This document shows positions 6,266 to 14,089 of a stretch of 64,000 nt of DNA, in pieces. The notes under the pieces are model-generated. The model did no database searches. It was not told where the DNA came from and saw only the letters and a program-made list of their open reading frames with translations. Both the position numbers and the translations under genes were made by a program. The stretch lies in assembly GCF_001884235.1 (NCBI RefSeq), contig NZ_MAOI01000020.1, forward strand, positions 62,001-126,000, given 5' to 3'. Source of the DNA: Bacillus paramycoides. Its GTDB lineage: Bacteria > Bacillota > Bacilli > Bacillales > Bacillaceae_G. The number at the start of each line of letters is the position of its first letter. Position 1 is the first letter of the stretch.

Positions 6266-9025
6266 TTAAGCTTCAACCGATTGATTTTCAGCAATATTTC
6301 TAAATTGTCGTTTATGCATCCAAGTTAACGAAGCGATTGTACCGAGTGATAATAAAACGATAAAGATCATTAATATCCCTATATTTTGCCACATGAAGTT
6401 AAAATCTCCGCTCGATACTACTGCTTTAAAGCCTGATACAGAGTATGTCATCGGTAACCAGGCATTAAAGTGTTGTAAAAACTTCGGAATTAATTCTAGT
6501 GGGAATGTTCCAGCACTTGTTGTAAGCTGCATAATTAATGTTAAGATAGCGATGAAACGCCCTGCGTCACCAAACGCTGTTACTAAACATTGAATTAATG
6601 AAATAAATGCTAAACTCGTAACAATACTAAAGAGTATGAAGTATGGAATACTTTGTACTTCTACACCTAATCCGAAAAGTAATATAAAATCTGCCATTAA
6701 AGCTTGAATAATCCCTACCGATAGTAAAACCCCAAACTTACTAATAAACCAGCTAAATCCTGATTTCGGAACGCCTACTGTATCACGTAATGGATATACG
6801 ATAGATAATAGTAGTGCCCCAACGAATAAACCGAGCGATAAGAAGTACGGTGTAAATCCTGTTCCGTAGTTTGGTACTTCCGCCATTTTCTCTGTCTTCA
6901 CTTTTACTGGGCTTGCAAACATATCATACGTTTTATCCGTTCCTTTTACTTCACCTGTTTTTTCTGCCCCTTCACCAAGTTTCTCAGCAAGTTCACCTGA
7001 ACCGTCGTTTACTTTTACGAGTCCATCTGTCACTTTTCCTGAACCGTCTGCTAATTGATTTACTCCGTCGATTAGCTGGGTTGAGCCAGTTGACATTGTA
7101 TTTAGACCACCATTTAGAGTGCCTAATCCAGTTGTTACTTGATTTGAGCCATCTGCTAACTTATTGATTCCACCTATCATCTCATTCGATTTCGTTGATA
7201 ATTGGCCCAGTCCATTTGTCACTTGATTCGAACCATTTGCCAATTTATTAATTCCACCTATCATTTCATTCGATTTCGTTGATAATTGACCCAATCCACT
7301 TGTTACTTGATTCGAACCATCTACCAGCTTATTGATTCCACCTATCATTTCATTCGATTTCGTTGATAATTGACCCAATCCATTTGTTACTTGATTCGAA
7401 CCGTCTGCCAATTTATTTACACCATCAACTAATGCATTCGAATTTTCAGATAAGCTATTTGCCCCTTTTGTCGCTACACCTAACTTATTGCCAAACACCT
7501 GAAATTGCGCTACAAACTCATTTTGCTTATTTTCAAGTAGACGCATTCCATCAGTTAATGTATTGATTTGATCTGTATTTGGTAATTGGACTTGTAAACC
7601 ACTTACTTTTTCACTTAACTCATTCGTTCCTACTGCAACAGTACTCGACTTTTTCTGAACAATTTTCATACTATCACTAGCACTTTGTATAAGCGGATTC
7701 AACTTATCTTGCTCTTCTTTTGGTAAAGTTTGAATTGCCGTTTTTAAAGCTTCTATATTATTCATCGCTTCATTAGACGCATTCACATTCGATTGTGATA
7801 TTTGATTTAATCCTTCAATCTCTTTCGAAGCCTTATTAATTTCCGCAAGCTTCGGCCCCATATCTTTTAAATTTGATATAGAGCTTTTCACGTTACCATT
7901 TATTTCATGAATACCCTCTTGAATTCCTTTTGCACCTTTTTCTAGTTCACTTTGTGCAGTAGAAAGCCCATTCATCCCAGTAGCTAAGTCTGATGTTCCT
8001 TTTTTAAATTCTGTCGATTTACTAGACAAATCCTTTAAACCTTCTGTTAATTGACCTGATCCATCCAATAATTGACCGACTCCATCTTTCAAGTCTCCTG
8101 TTTTACTATTTAATAAGTTTAAACCACTCGATACTTGGCCTGATCCATCTACTAATTGACCAACTCCATTTTTTAAGTCCCCCGTTTTACTATTTAATAA
8201 GTTTAAGCCACTCGATACTTGGCCTGATCCATCTACTAATTGACCAACTCCATTTTTTAAATCTCCCGTTTTACTATTTAATACATTTAAACCACCTGAT
8301 ACTTGACTTGATCCATTTAATAATTTATTTGAACCTGTTAAAAGTTCAGCTACTCCATCCTTCATCTCACCAGACTTCCCTTGAAGCGTATAGAGCCCAT
8401 CTGTCACTTTACTTGAACCGTCATGCAATTCACTAGTTCCGTCATGTAATTTATTTGCGCCATCCGCCCCATCTGCTAATCCTTTTGAAACATCTTTTAT
8501 GGAATCAAACATTTTCTCTGCATATGTTTTCGTTAACGTACTTGATACTTCACCTTTAATTTTTTCGATTGCTGTCCCGCCAATTTGCGAAGACAAGAAG
8601 TTTAAACTTTCATTTGGAATATATTCTAAGTTTAATGGTTTCGGATCGTCCTTTAATAACGTTGTAGCATTGTTAGAGAAGTTATCAGGAATACGTACTA
8701 ACATGTAATACTTCCTGTTTTCCATTCCTTCTTTCGCTTCTTTTTCACTTACAAATTCCCATTTAAAACTTTTATTATCTTTTAAGTTATCAACGAGTCC
8801 TTTTCCAACTTCAATTGGGTTCCCATCAAATACTGCACCTTTATCTAAATTGACTACCGCGACCGGTAAATCTCCTAACTGTTCATACGGATCCCAAAAA
8901 GCCCATAAAAACATACCCGCATATAAAATCGGCACAAATAAAACCGCAATAATTGGGATTAATATTTTTTTACTTTTTATAATCTCTGCAAATTCTTTAC
9001 TAAGCAACTTATACCCTCTCATCAT
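6266..9025 (-). CDS. yhgE: YhgE/Pip domain membrane protein with internal repeats
   Basis: A 919-residue protein. One transmembrane helix at about 20-42 and about six near the C-terminus (from residue 735 on) bracket a very long extracytoplasmic region. This architecture is that of YhgE/Pip proteins, which include the lactococcal phage infection protein and type VII secretion-associated EsaA-like proteins. The middle is full of [LV].DGS.Q[VL] coiled-coil-like repeats in two blocks, each with a 28-residue (84-bp) period, around a central helical region without that period. The start MMRGYKLLSKEF follows GGGGGAG. An inverted repeat upstream matches two others at yhgD, so the TetR protein YhgD probably controls it. 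Confidence 0.9.
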   Translation of the reverse strand: MMRGYKLLSKEFAEIIKSKKILIPIIAVLFVPILYAGMFLWAFWDPYEQLGDLPVAVVNLDKGAVFDGNPIEVGKGLVDNLKDNKSFKWEFVSEKEAKEGMENRKYYMLVRIPDNFSNNATTLLKDDPKPLNLEYIPNESLNFLSSQIGGTAIEKIKGEVSSTLTKTYAEKMFDSIKDVSKGLADGADGANKLHDGTSELHDGSSKVTDGLYTLQGKSGEMKDGVAELLTGSNKLLNGSSQVSGGLNVLNSKTGDLKNGVGQLVDGSGQVSSGLNLLNSKTGDLKNGVGQLVDGSGQVSSGLNLLNSKTGDLKDGVGQLLDGSGQLTEGLKDLSSKSTEFKKGTSDLATGMNGLSTAQSELEKGAKGIQEGIHEINGNVKSSISNLKDMGPKLAEINKASKEIEGLNQISQSNVNASNEAMNNIEALKTAIQTLPKEEQDKLNPLIQSASDSMKIVQKKSSTVAVGTNELSEKVSGLQVQLPNTDQINTLTDGMRLLENKQNEFVAQFQVFGNKLGVATKGANSLSENSNALVDGVNKLADGSNQVTNGLGQLSTKSNEMIGGINKLVDGSNQVTSGLGQLSTKSNEMIGGINKLANGSNQVTNGLGQLSTKSNEMIGGINKLADGSNQVTTGLGTLNGGLNTMSTGSTQLIDGVNQLADGSGKVTDGLVKVNDGSGELAEKLGEGAEKTGEVKGTDKTYDMFASPVKVKTEKMAEVPNYGTGFTPYFLSLGLFVGALLLSIVYPLRDTVGVPKSGFSWFISKFGVLLSVGIIQALMADFILLFGLGVEVQSIPYFILFSIVTSLAFISLIQCLVTAFGDAGRFIAILTLIMQLTTSAGTFPLELIPKFLQHFNAWLPMTYSVSGFKAVVSSGDFNFMWQNIGILMIFIVLLSLGTIASLTWMHKRQFRNIAENQSVEA
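7130..7425. repeat. Tandem 84-bp repeats inside yhgE (block 1)
   Basis: CACCTATCAT recurs at 7171, 7255 and 7339, exactly 84 bases apart, with nearly identical sequence between. They encode units of the type DGSNQVTNGLGQLSTKSNEM (28 residues in all). Copy number may differ between strains. Confidence 0.85.
8057..8392. repeat. Tandem 84-bp repeats inside yhgE (block 2)
   Basis: TGATCC recurs at 8057, 8141, 8225 and 8309, a strict 84-base period; the two central copies are almost identical. They encode units containing DGSGQVSSGLNLLNSKTGDL. Confidence 0.85.
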
Positions 9026-9039
9026 TTCTCCCCCTTTTC

Positions 9040-9070
9040 AAAATGACCAAAATCTTAATTCGGTCATTTT
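9040..9070. promoter_or_regulatory. Candidate YhgD operator 1 (upstream of yhgE)
   Basis: AAAATGACC and GGTCATTTT are perfect 9-bp arms with a 13-base spacer, 15 bases upstream of the yhgE start codon. Confidence 0.6.
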
Positions 9071-9188
9071 TACACAAACAAAAAGGCTATATTCTGTTCA
9101 TACATATGCCTTATCCCCGAATTTATTACTATGCAACTTTTTCTCAATATAATTGTAAATTTTCTATTATCCCCCCCAAATCAACCAT

Positions 9189-9213
9189 ATGACCAATTTG
9201 TTCATTTAGTCAT
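9189..9213. promoter_or_regulatory. Candidate YhgD operator 2
   Basis: ATGAC and GTCAT with a 15-base spacer, left arm continuing as ATGACCAA as in the other two sites. It lies in the yhgE promoter region just after the yhgD stop codon. Confidence 0.5.
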
Positions 9214-9239
9214 TTTTTTATAATATTAAAAGGATTATC

Positions 9240-9812
9240 TTAATTTGACAATCCTTTTAGTAAATAAAGTTCAAATAATTCTGCGATTTTTTCTTTTTCT
9301 AACGGTTCATGATTCTTTTCCCAATCAAAAATAAGGGATACGTATAAGCGAAGCATAATAAATGCTGTAATTTCTGGATCACATTTGCTAATTTCACCTT
9401 TTTCAATCGCAATCTCTAAATAAGATTGAATGACAGAAACGATTTCCACATCTACTTGTTGCATCACTTCTTGTACTTCTTTCGTTCCCATATCACGCTC
9501 TTCTTGAATGAGTTTAATCATGAGCTGATGTTCTTTTCTAAATTCTAAAATGCTATATAATGCCTTATGTACATTTTCAAAAAATGAAATATCTGAACGA
9601 ATTGCGTCTTTTGCAACTTGCTTCATTTCTGTAATTAAATTAGAAATAATTTCGCCAAATAGTTCTTCTTTATTTTTGAAAAAAGTATAAATTGTTCCTT
9701 TTCCTACATTCGCTAACTTCGCAACTTGATCCATCGTCGTCGCCTTATAACCGAATGCTGAAAAAGACTTTGTTGCAGCTTCAATAATAGAACGTTTTCG
9801 ATCTATAGCCAC
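9240..9812 (-). CDS. yhgD: TetR/AcrR family regulator YhgD
   Basis: A 190-residue regulator. The N-terminal DNA-binding domain is clear (RKRSIIEAATKSFSAFGY, then TTMDQVAKLANVGKGTIYTFF), followed by an all-helical ligand domain. GTG at 9812 is the likely start, six bases after GGAGGT; the frame continues to 9836 without a better site. In B. subtilis yhgD-yhgE lie next to hemEHY; here they are about 8 kb from hemY. Three TGAC-n-GTCA inverted repeats, one before its own gene and two before yhgE, suggest that it represses both. Confidence 0.85.
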   Translation of the reverse strand: MAIDRKRSIIEAATKSFSAFGYKATTMDQVAKLANVGKGTIYTFFKNKEELFGEIISNLITEMKQVAKDAIRSDISFFENVHKALYSILEFRKEHQLMIKLIQEERDMGTKEVQEVMQQVDVEIVSVIQSYLEIAIEKGEISKCDPEITAFIMLRLYVSLIFDWEKNHEPLEKEKIAELFELYLLKGLSN

Positions 9813-9829
9813 ATCGTCACCTCCAAAAA

Positions 9830-9852
9830 TGACCAATTGGATAATATAGTCA
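9830..9852. promoter_or_regulatory. Candidate YhgD operator 3 (upstream of yhgD)
   Basis: TGAC and GTCA with a 15-base spacer; the left half reads AAAATGACCAA as at operators 1 and 2. It is 18 bases upstream of the yhgD GTG. Confidence 0.55.
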
Positions 9853-10079
9853 ACCGGTACATATTTGATATTACCACACGCTTACATTCTATACAAGTTC
9901 TCTTTTTAGTTATTCCCAGTATAAAAAAATTCCAGACAATTTATATAACATTGTCCATAGTGTACCAAAAAGAATGCTTGTTTGGAAAGCTAGAATATCC
10001 TCATAATATTTTCTAGTTTTTTTACAATTATATTATCTAAATTGCTGGTCAGATTACACTAGAAATCTAAATAAATAGA

Positions 10080-10116
10080 CAGTGTTCTTAAAACCAAAAG
10101 TTTAAGAACACTGTCT
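10080..10116. terminator. Terminator after the BlaR-like gene
   Basis: ACAGTGTTCTTAAA and TTTAAGAACACTGT are perfect 14-bp arms with an 8-base loop; the minus side continues into a U-rich stretch. The stretch from here to 9853 shows no gene. Confidence 0.75.
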
Positions 10117-10117
10117 T

Positions 10118-12058
10118 TTATTTTGACATAGAAAGTAATATTTTCTCCATCTCTTTCTTAGTTAGCTCATCGTCGATTATTTCTTTGTATATCTTTGTAT
10201 CTCTTGTAAAAATATCATTCACTATGACAATTTGATATTCACTATTCTTTCCTCGTTCGGGTACAAACATTTTTATCCCTTTTAACTCACCCTCTCCTCG
10301 AGGAGATTTAGTAAAGAGCATTTGTTTCCCGTCTAAATTATAACTTTCTAGATTCTCTTCTCCAGGCATCATGTAGTGTAGTGGATCCTTATTACCACCT
10401 ACATAAATCCTTGACTGGTAAATTGTAAAACCATATTTCCCATTTGTATATTCTGATTTAACAACTAATTCTATATCTCTTCCAAAATATGAATCAGCCC
10501 ATTCTCTCTTCAACTCATAACCTTCAACCATATAAGACGGGTGCTTAATTTGAAATGGCACATGATCTTTCGCTTCTTCTATAGTATATGTTAAAGACTT
10601 CTCTACCTTTTCCGAAAGTGGAATTAATTCCTTCTCAATAATAGCTAGTCTTTCTTGATCAGTTTTATTCAAGCGTTCACGTTTAAATTCCTTTGTATCT
10701 CCATCATAATTCTCAGGTACTTTTTTCTTAACCATTGCTTTTTTATGAATTTCTTTAGCTTCCTTAAATAATTGAATATATTGCTCAAATTCTTCTTTTG
10801 TAAAATTCTTTTCTGCCAAATACAAAAAATCTGTATCCCTTTTATATGACTTTATTGACATACCCCATTCTCTACTTGCATTCTCTGGTGTACCTAATAC
10901 TGTTTCTATCGCTTTTTCAAATGCTGCTTTAGATTGTTGTTTTTTTTCTACAACCTGTTCTTTTTGTCTTTCATCTCCCTCAGTTATTCTTGCATTTAAT
11001 AAAAATCCACCTGCTATAGCAACTATAGCAATGATCCCAAGTAAAGAAAGACGATACGATTTCTTTTGAAACTTTTTAATCATAACGATTCTCCTTTTGA
11101 GTGTTCGTTTATTTCTACTTAAATTCGCTAGACTTGGTGCTTGATAGGAATAATGTTCTAAAAGGGTAATAATTGTATGTCCATATGCAATTTGCTCCTC
11201 TTTATCTATAAAAGTAAGCGCAAATGCATCACAGGCTAACTCTTGATCTTCTCGCATACAGAAATAGGCGTACCAAAGAATCGGATTGAACCAATTTAAC
11301 AGGAGCAAACTGTACATAATCCAATTTACAGCTACATCTTTTCTCTTAATGTGCGCTAATTCATGGTAAAAGACATATTGTAATTGTTGTTCATTTAATA
11401 CTTTCAGATGTTTTTTTGATAGTAATACTTTCGGCCGAAAGAAACTAAAAACAGTTGGACTCGAAATCTTTCCAGCTAGACGTAATGAAACTGCCTTCTT
11501 CATTTTCATAGACTGCTTACAACGATTAAACACTTTAACGACCTGTTCATCCGTAATATCCGGTTGTTTCTTTATGTAAGAATATAAACGTCTATTTGTA
11601 ATAAAAGTTATGGCTGCTAATACGATTACCCCAGCTAGCCAAACATATAAAGCCAGTTTGTATAAAGAAAATGTAGTTTGTTGTTCCGCACTCGCACTTA
11701 TTTTATGTTCATTATTTTTTGTCACAGTTTCATAATTTGATTCCAATTCTACTGTACGATCGCTTTCTATGTTCACTATATTCTCAGTAGACGGCGTATT
11801 TTTTTGAAAAACTTCCGATACACTAGAACTATAGGAAAGTAGCGAATAAATACTATACGAACTATCCGGTGACCATGGCAGAAGAAGTCTTATGATTAGT
11901 ACGATCCACAACATATATTGCCATCTCGGCGTTAACTTATTTCTAAATAGAACTTTTATACATAAGATAAATCCAACTAATATACTAGCCATAAGTGACG
12001 TTTCTATAAGCCAATCAAAAAAACGAGGAAGGTATATATTTATAAACATATCTATCAT
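10118..12058 (-). CDS. BlaR1/MecR1-type M56 membrane metallopeptidase without penicillin-binding sensor
   Basis: A 646-residue protein. Residues 1-300 are the M56 part: four membrane segments, HELAH (232-236) as the zinc site and the downstream EDQELACDAFA carrying the third ligand. A further membrane helix at about 345-360 is followed by some 290 extracytoplasmic residues. In BlaR1 that part is a penicillin-binding domain with SxxK and KTG motifs; neither is visible here, and the end resembles DUF4367/DUF4825-like domains instead. So it should sense something other than a beta-lactam, or sense it differently. It follows blaI by two bases in one operon. Confidence 0.8.
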   Translation of the reverse strand: MIDMFINIYLPRFFDWLIETSLMASILVGFILCIKVLFRNKLTPRWQYMLWIVLIIRLLLPWSPDSSYSIYSLLSYSSSVSEVFQKNTPSTENIVNIESDRTVELESNYETVTKNNEHKISASAEQQTTFSLYKLALYVWLAGVIVLAAITFITNRRLYSYIKKQPDITDEQVVKVFNRCKQSMKMKKAVSLRLAGKISSPTVFSFFRPKVLLSKKHLKVLNEQQLQYVFYHELAHIKRKDVAVNWIMYSLLLLNWFNPILWYAYFCMREDQELACDAFALTFIDKEEQIAYGHTIITLLEHYSYQAPSLANLSRNKRTLKRRIVMIKKFQKKSYRLSLLGIIAIVAIAGGFLLNARITEGDERQKEQVVEKKQQSKAAFEKAIETVLGTPENASREWGMSIKSYKRDTDFLYLAEKNFTKEEFEQYIQLFKEAKEIHKKAMVKKKVPENYDGDTKEFKRERLNKTDQERLAIIEKELIPLSEKVEKSLTYTIEEAKDHVPFQIKHPSYMVEGYELKREWADSYFGRDIELVVKSEYTNGKYGFTIYQSRIYVGGNKDPLHYMMPGEENLESYNLDGKQMLFTKSPRGEGELKGIKMFVPERGKNSEYQIVIVNDIFTRDTKIYKEIIDDELTKKEMEKILLSMSK

Positions 12059-12060
12059 TT

Positions 12061-12462
12061 TTATCTATCCTTCCTCTTATTCTCCTCTGTCTTCTCGTCT
12101 AAAATACGTTTCAGTTCATTAATATCTTCTGAAGACAATTTTTCTTCTTTCAAGAAATTTACAAGTAACGGTTTAAATGCCGCACCGCAAAAACGCTGTA
12201 GCAAAGATTTCGTTTCTACTTGCAAATAATTATCTTGTGATACTAGCGGAAAATAAGCGTACATACGACCTTTATCTTGATGGTAAGAGACAGCTTCCTT
12301 TTGTACTAACCGGTTAATTAATGTGCGAATTGTTTTCGGTTTCCAGTCCATTGTATCTTCCAGTTCTTCTATAATTTTATTCGCTGTTTGTGGAGAATTC
12401 GACCATAATACTTTCATAATTTCTAATTCTGCTTCAGATATTTTAGGTAATTTATTTGTCAT
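12061..12462 (-). CDS. BlaI/MecI/CopY family repressor
   Basis: A 133-residue winged-helix repressor: ISEAELEIMKVLW, then ETK-type C-terminal helices for dimerisation; NRLVQKEAVSYHQDKGR is the recognition wing. Proteolysis by the partner M56 peptidase normally inactivates such repressors. I start it at the ATG at 12462, eight bases after GAGGGGTGG; a GTG four codons upstream overlaps that site. Two TACA/TGTA palindromes upstream are typical BlaI boxes, so the pair should repress itself. No beta-lactamase gene is nearby. Confidence 0.85.
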   Translation of the reverse strand: MTNKLPKISEAELEIMKVLWSNSPQTANKIIEELEDTMDWKPKTIRTLINRLVQKEAVSYHQDKGRMYAYFPLVSQDNYLQVETKSLLQRFCGAAFKPLLVNFLKEEKLSSEDINELKRILDEKTEENKRKDR

Positions 12463-12481
12463 ATTGTTTTCCACCCCTCGT

Positions 12482-12495
12482 ATTACATTTGTAAT
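12482..12495. promoter_or_regulatory. BlaI-type operator (proximal)
   Basis: ATTACATTTGTAAT is an almost perfect palindrome with the TACA...TGTA core of BlaI/MecI boxes, 20 bases before the repressor start codon. Confidence 0.75.
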
Positions 12496-12507
12496 CTACC
12501 TTTTAAG

Positions 12508-12521
12508 ATTACAAATGTAAT
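12508..12521. promoter_or_regulatory. BlaI-type operator (distal)
   Basis: ATTACAAATGTAAT repeats the proximal box in inverted orientation, 26 bases apart centre to centre. Two boxes around one promoter fit cooperative binding of dimers. Confidence 0.75.
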
Positions 12522-12703
12522 ACTTAATTGTCAACCATATTTTAGAAAAACAAACTTTTGTACTTTTTGCATTTAAACCTTACTTAACAGCACATAAATT
12601 TCTCTTTTTCTAATAATCAAATAAAAAAACAAGAAAATCTTTACAATTAATAGTAATATAGAACATAGACATATTTATAAAAATAGTGGAGGCTTTTTCA
12701 GTC

Positions 12704-13552
12704 ATGGTGCGTGCGCTTCGTTTAAATATAAAGCAAGCTTTTGGTAATCGTGTTTCTTTAATTATTATGTTTAGTGGATTAGCTCTTATTTCTATTTATC
12801 ATTATTATTATGTTATTCGTTATTTAGGAGACGCGGCGAATGGATCGATAACAACAGCTGTTAAATGGATTGGATTTAGGGATAATGAAATGGATGTTTA
12901 TTTATTATTAATGCCAGTTATTGCAAGTTTACCATTTAGTACAAGTTATAATTCCGATAAATCCGATGGTTTCAAAGCTTTTATAAGTAAGGACGTTTCC
13001 ATCTTCTCGTATTCCTTGACAAAGTATATCGCTACATTTTTCTGTGGGGGATTTCTTTATACTTTACCATTCATTCTTTCTTTATTATTTTGCAAATTAA
13101 CAATTCCAAATGGAGAACCAACCGCCGGTACTGGCATGATAAACGACAACGGGATGTTCGCAGAGTTATATTATTCTTCTCCCCTTACTTATATTTCTAT
13201 ATATATTGGGATTAATTTTTTATTCGCTGGTTTAATGGCCCTCTTAGGTTTAGCAGCGTCCACATGGTCACAAAAGGATTACATGGCAATTCTGTTTCCA
13301 TTTGCAGTTACTTCCATTCCTTACGTCCTAATAAATACAATATTCCCTACAATTGGCGGAGCACCTATTCATTTGTATGATCCGAAACAACCATTACAGG
13401 GAATGTCACCGTACATTTTAATTATGCAATGTGCATTTTTCTTCCTTATCGGCTTATTCATGTATATAAAAGGTTTACAACGGGACAAAAAAAGGTATAT
13501 GAGAAGACTTCAAAGGCGAGATCGATGTAGAAAGGCGTTTCAGCCATTATAA
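12704..13552 (+). CDS. Multi-spanning membrane protein, possible ABC-2 type permease
   Basis: A 282-residue protein with about six membrane helices. The order of helices and the start (MVRALRLNIKQAFGNRVSL) resemble ABC-2 type permease subunits, but no ATPase gene is adjacent, so this is a guess. The ATG at 12704 is 11 bases after GGAGG; a GTG at 12686 would place that site inside the gene. It ends in a basic tail (KKRYMRRLQRRDRCRK). It stands alone between divergent and convergent neighbours. Confidence 0.55.
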   Translation: MVRALRLNIKQAFGNRVSLIIMFSGLALISIYHYYYVIRYLGDAANGSITTAVKWIGFRDNEMDVYLLLMPVIASLPFSTSYNSDKSDGFKAFISKDVSIFSYSLTKYIATFFCGGFLYTLPFILSLLFCKLTIPNGEPTAGTGMINDNGMFAELYYSSPLTYISIYIGINFLFAGLMALLGLAASTWSQKDYMAILFPFAVTSIPYVLINTIFPTIGGAPIHLYDPKQPLQGMSPYILIMQCAFFFLIGLFMYIKGLQRDKKRYMRRLQRRDRCRKAFQPL

Positions 13553-13591
13553 AAACCTAGTTTCCTTATGTTACATAGGAAATTAGGTTTT
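13552..13591 (+). terminator. Terminator after the permease-like gene
   Basis: AACCTAGTTTCC and GGAAATTAGGTT form a stem with an inner CCTTATG/CATAGG part, followed by TTTTATTATTTT. Confidence 0.7.
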
Positions 13592-13626
13592 ATTATTTTA
13601 AAAAAGCTAAATGCGATACTGCACTT

Positions 13627-13926
13627 TTAAGGTGTACCAGCCAAACTCCACAGAATAACAATAGCTGCATAATAAATTGCTCTAGCACCTACTACTAAAC
13701 ATAATAAAATAATTGCGTATTTACTTAATTCCTCTTTAGCACCTAATACAGTAAAGATAACTGCCAAACCAAAGGTTATATAAGAAATTGCGTTGTTTAT
13801 TGCAAAATACAACGTATCTAAATGTTGCATAAGCCCTGTTATATCTGCTACAAACTGAAACAGTACAACAAGACTGAAAAAAATACCAAGCTGATTCATT
13901 AATCTCCCATTTAATCGAGCTAACAT
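13627..13926 (-). CDS. Small membrane protein, unknown
   Basis: A 99-residue protein with three or four hydrophobic helices. The ATG at 13926 (MLARLNGRLMN) is 7 bases after the strong GGAGGGAGGGG; an upstream ATG at 13974 has no such site. No family recognised. Nothing else in the 160 bases between it and the nuclease gene except the nuclease terminator. Confidence 0.65.
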   Translation of the reverse strand: MLARLNGRLMNQLGIFFSLVVLFQFVADITGLMQHLDTLYFAINNAISYITFGLAVIFTVLGAKEELSKYAIILLCLVVGARAIYYAAIVILWSLAGTP

Positions 13927-14058
13927 CTTTTGTCCCCTCCCTCCATAAAAAAAATATTCAATTAATTTTATCATAGAACTTACAAAAAAAGGATTTTCTA
14001 TATATAATCCTAAAAATTAGTTATATACTATTGCTCGGGCCTCTTTCCACAAAATAAA

Positions 14059-14082
14059 GAACGCTTAGATACCTAAGCGTTC
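14059..14082 (-). terminator. Terminator of the secreted nuclease gene
   Basis: GAACGCTTAG and CTAAGCGTTC are perfect 10-bp arms with a 4-base loop, followed on the minus strand by TTTATTTTG. Confidence 0.85.
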
Positions 14083-14089
14083 TCTCACT

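Noticed and set aside
7130-8392. 84-bp repeats as a non-coding satellite
   Set aside because: They are in frame within yhgE and encode a regular 28-residue unit.
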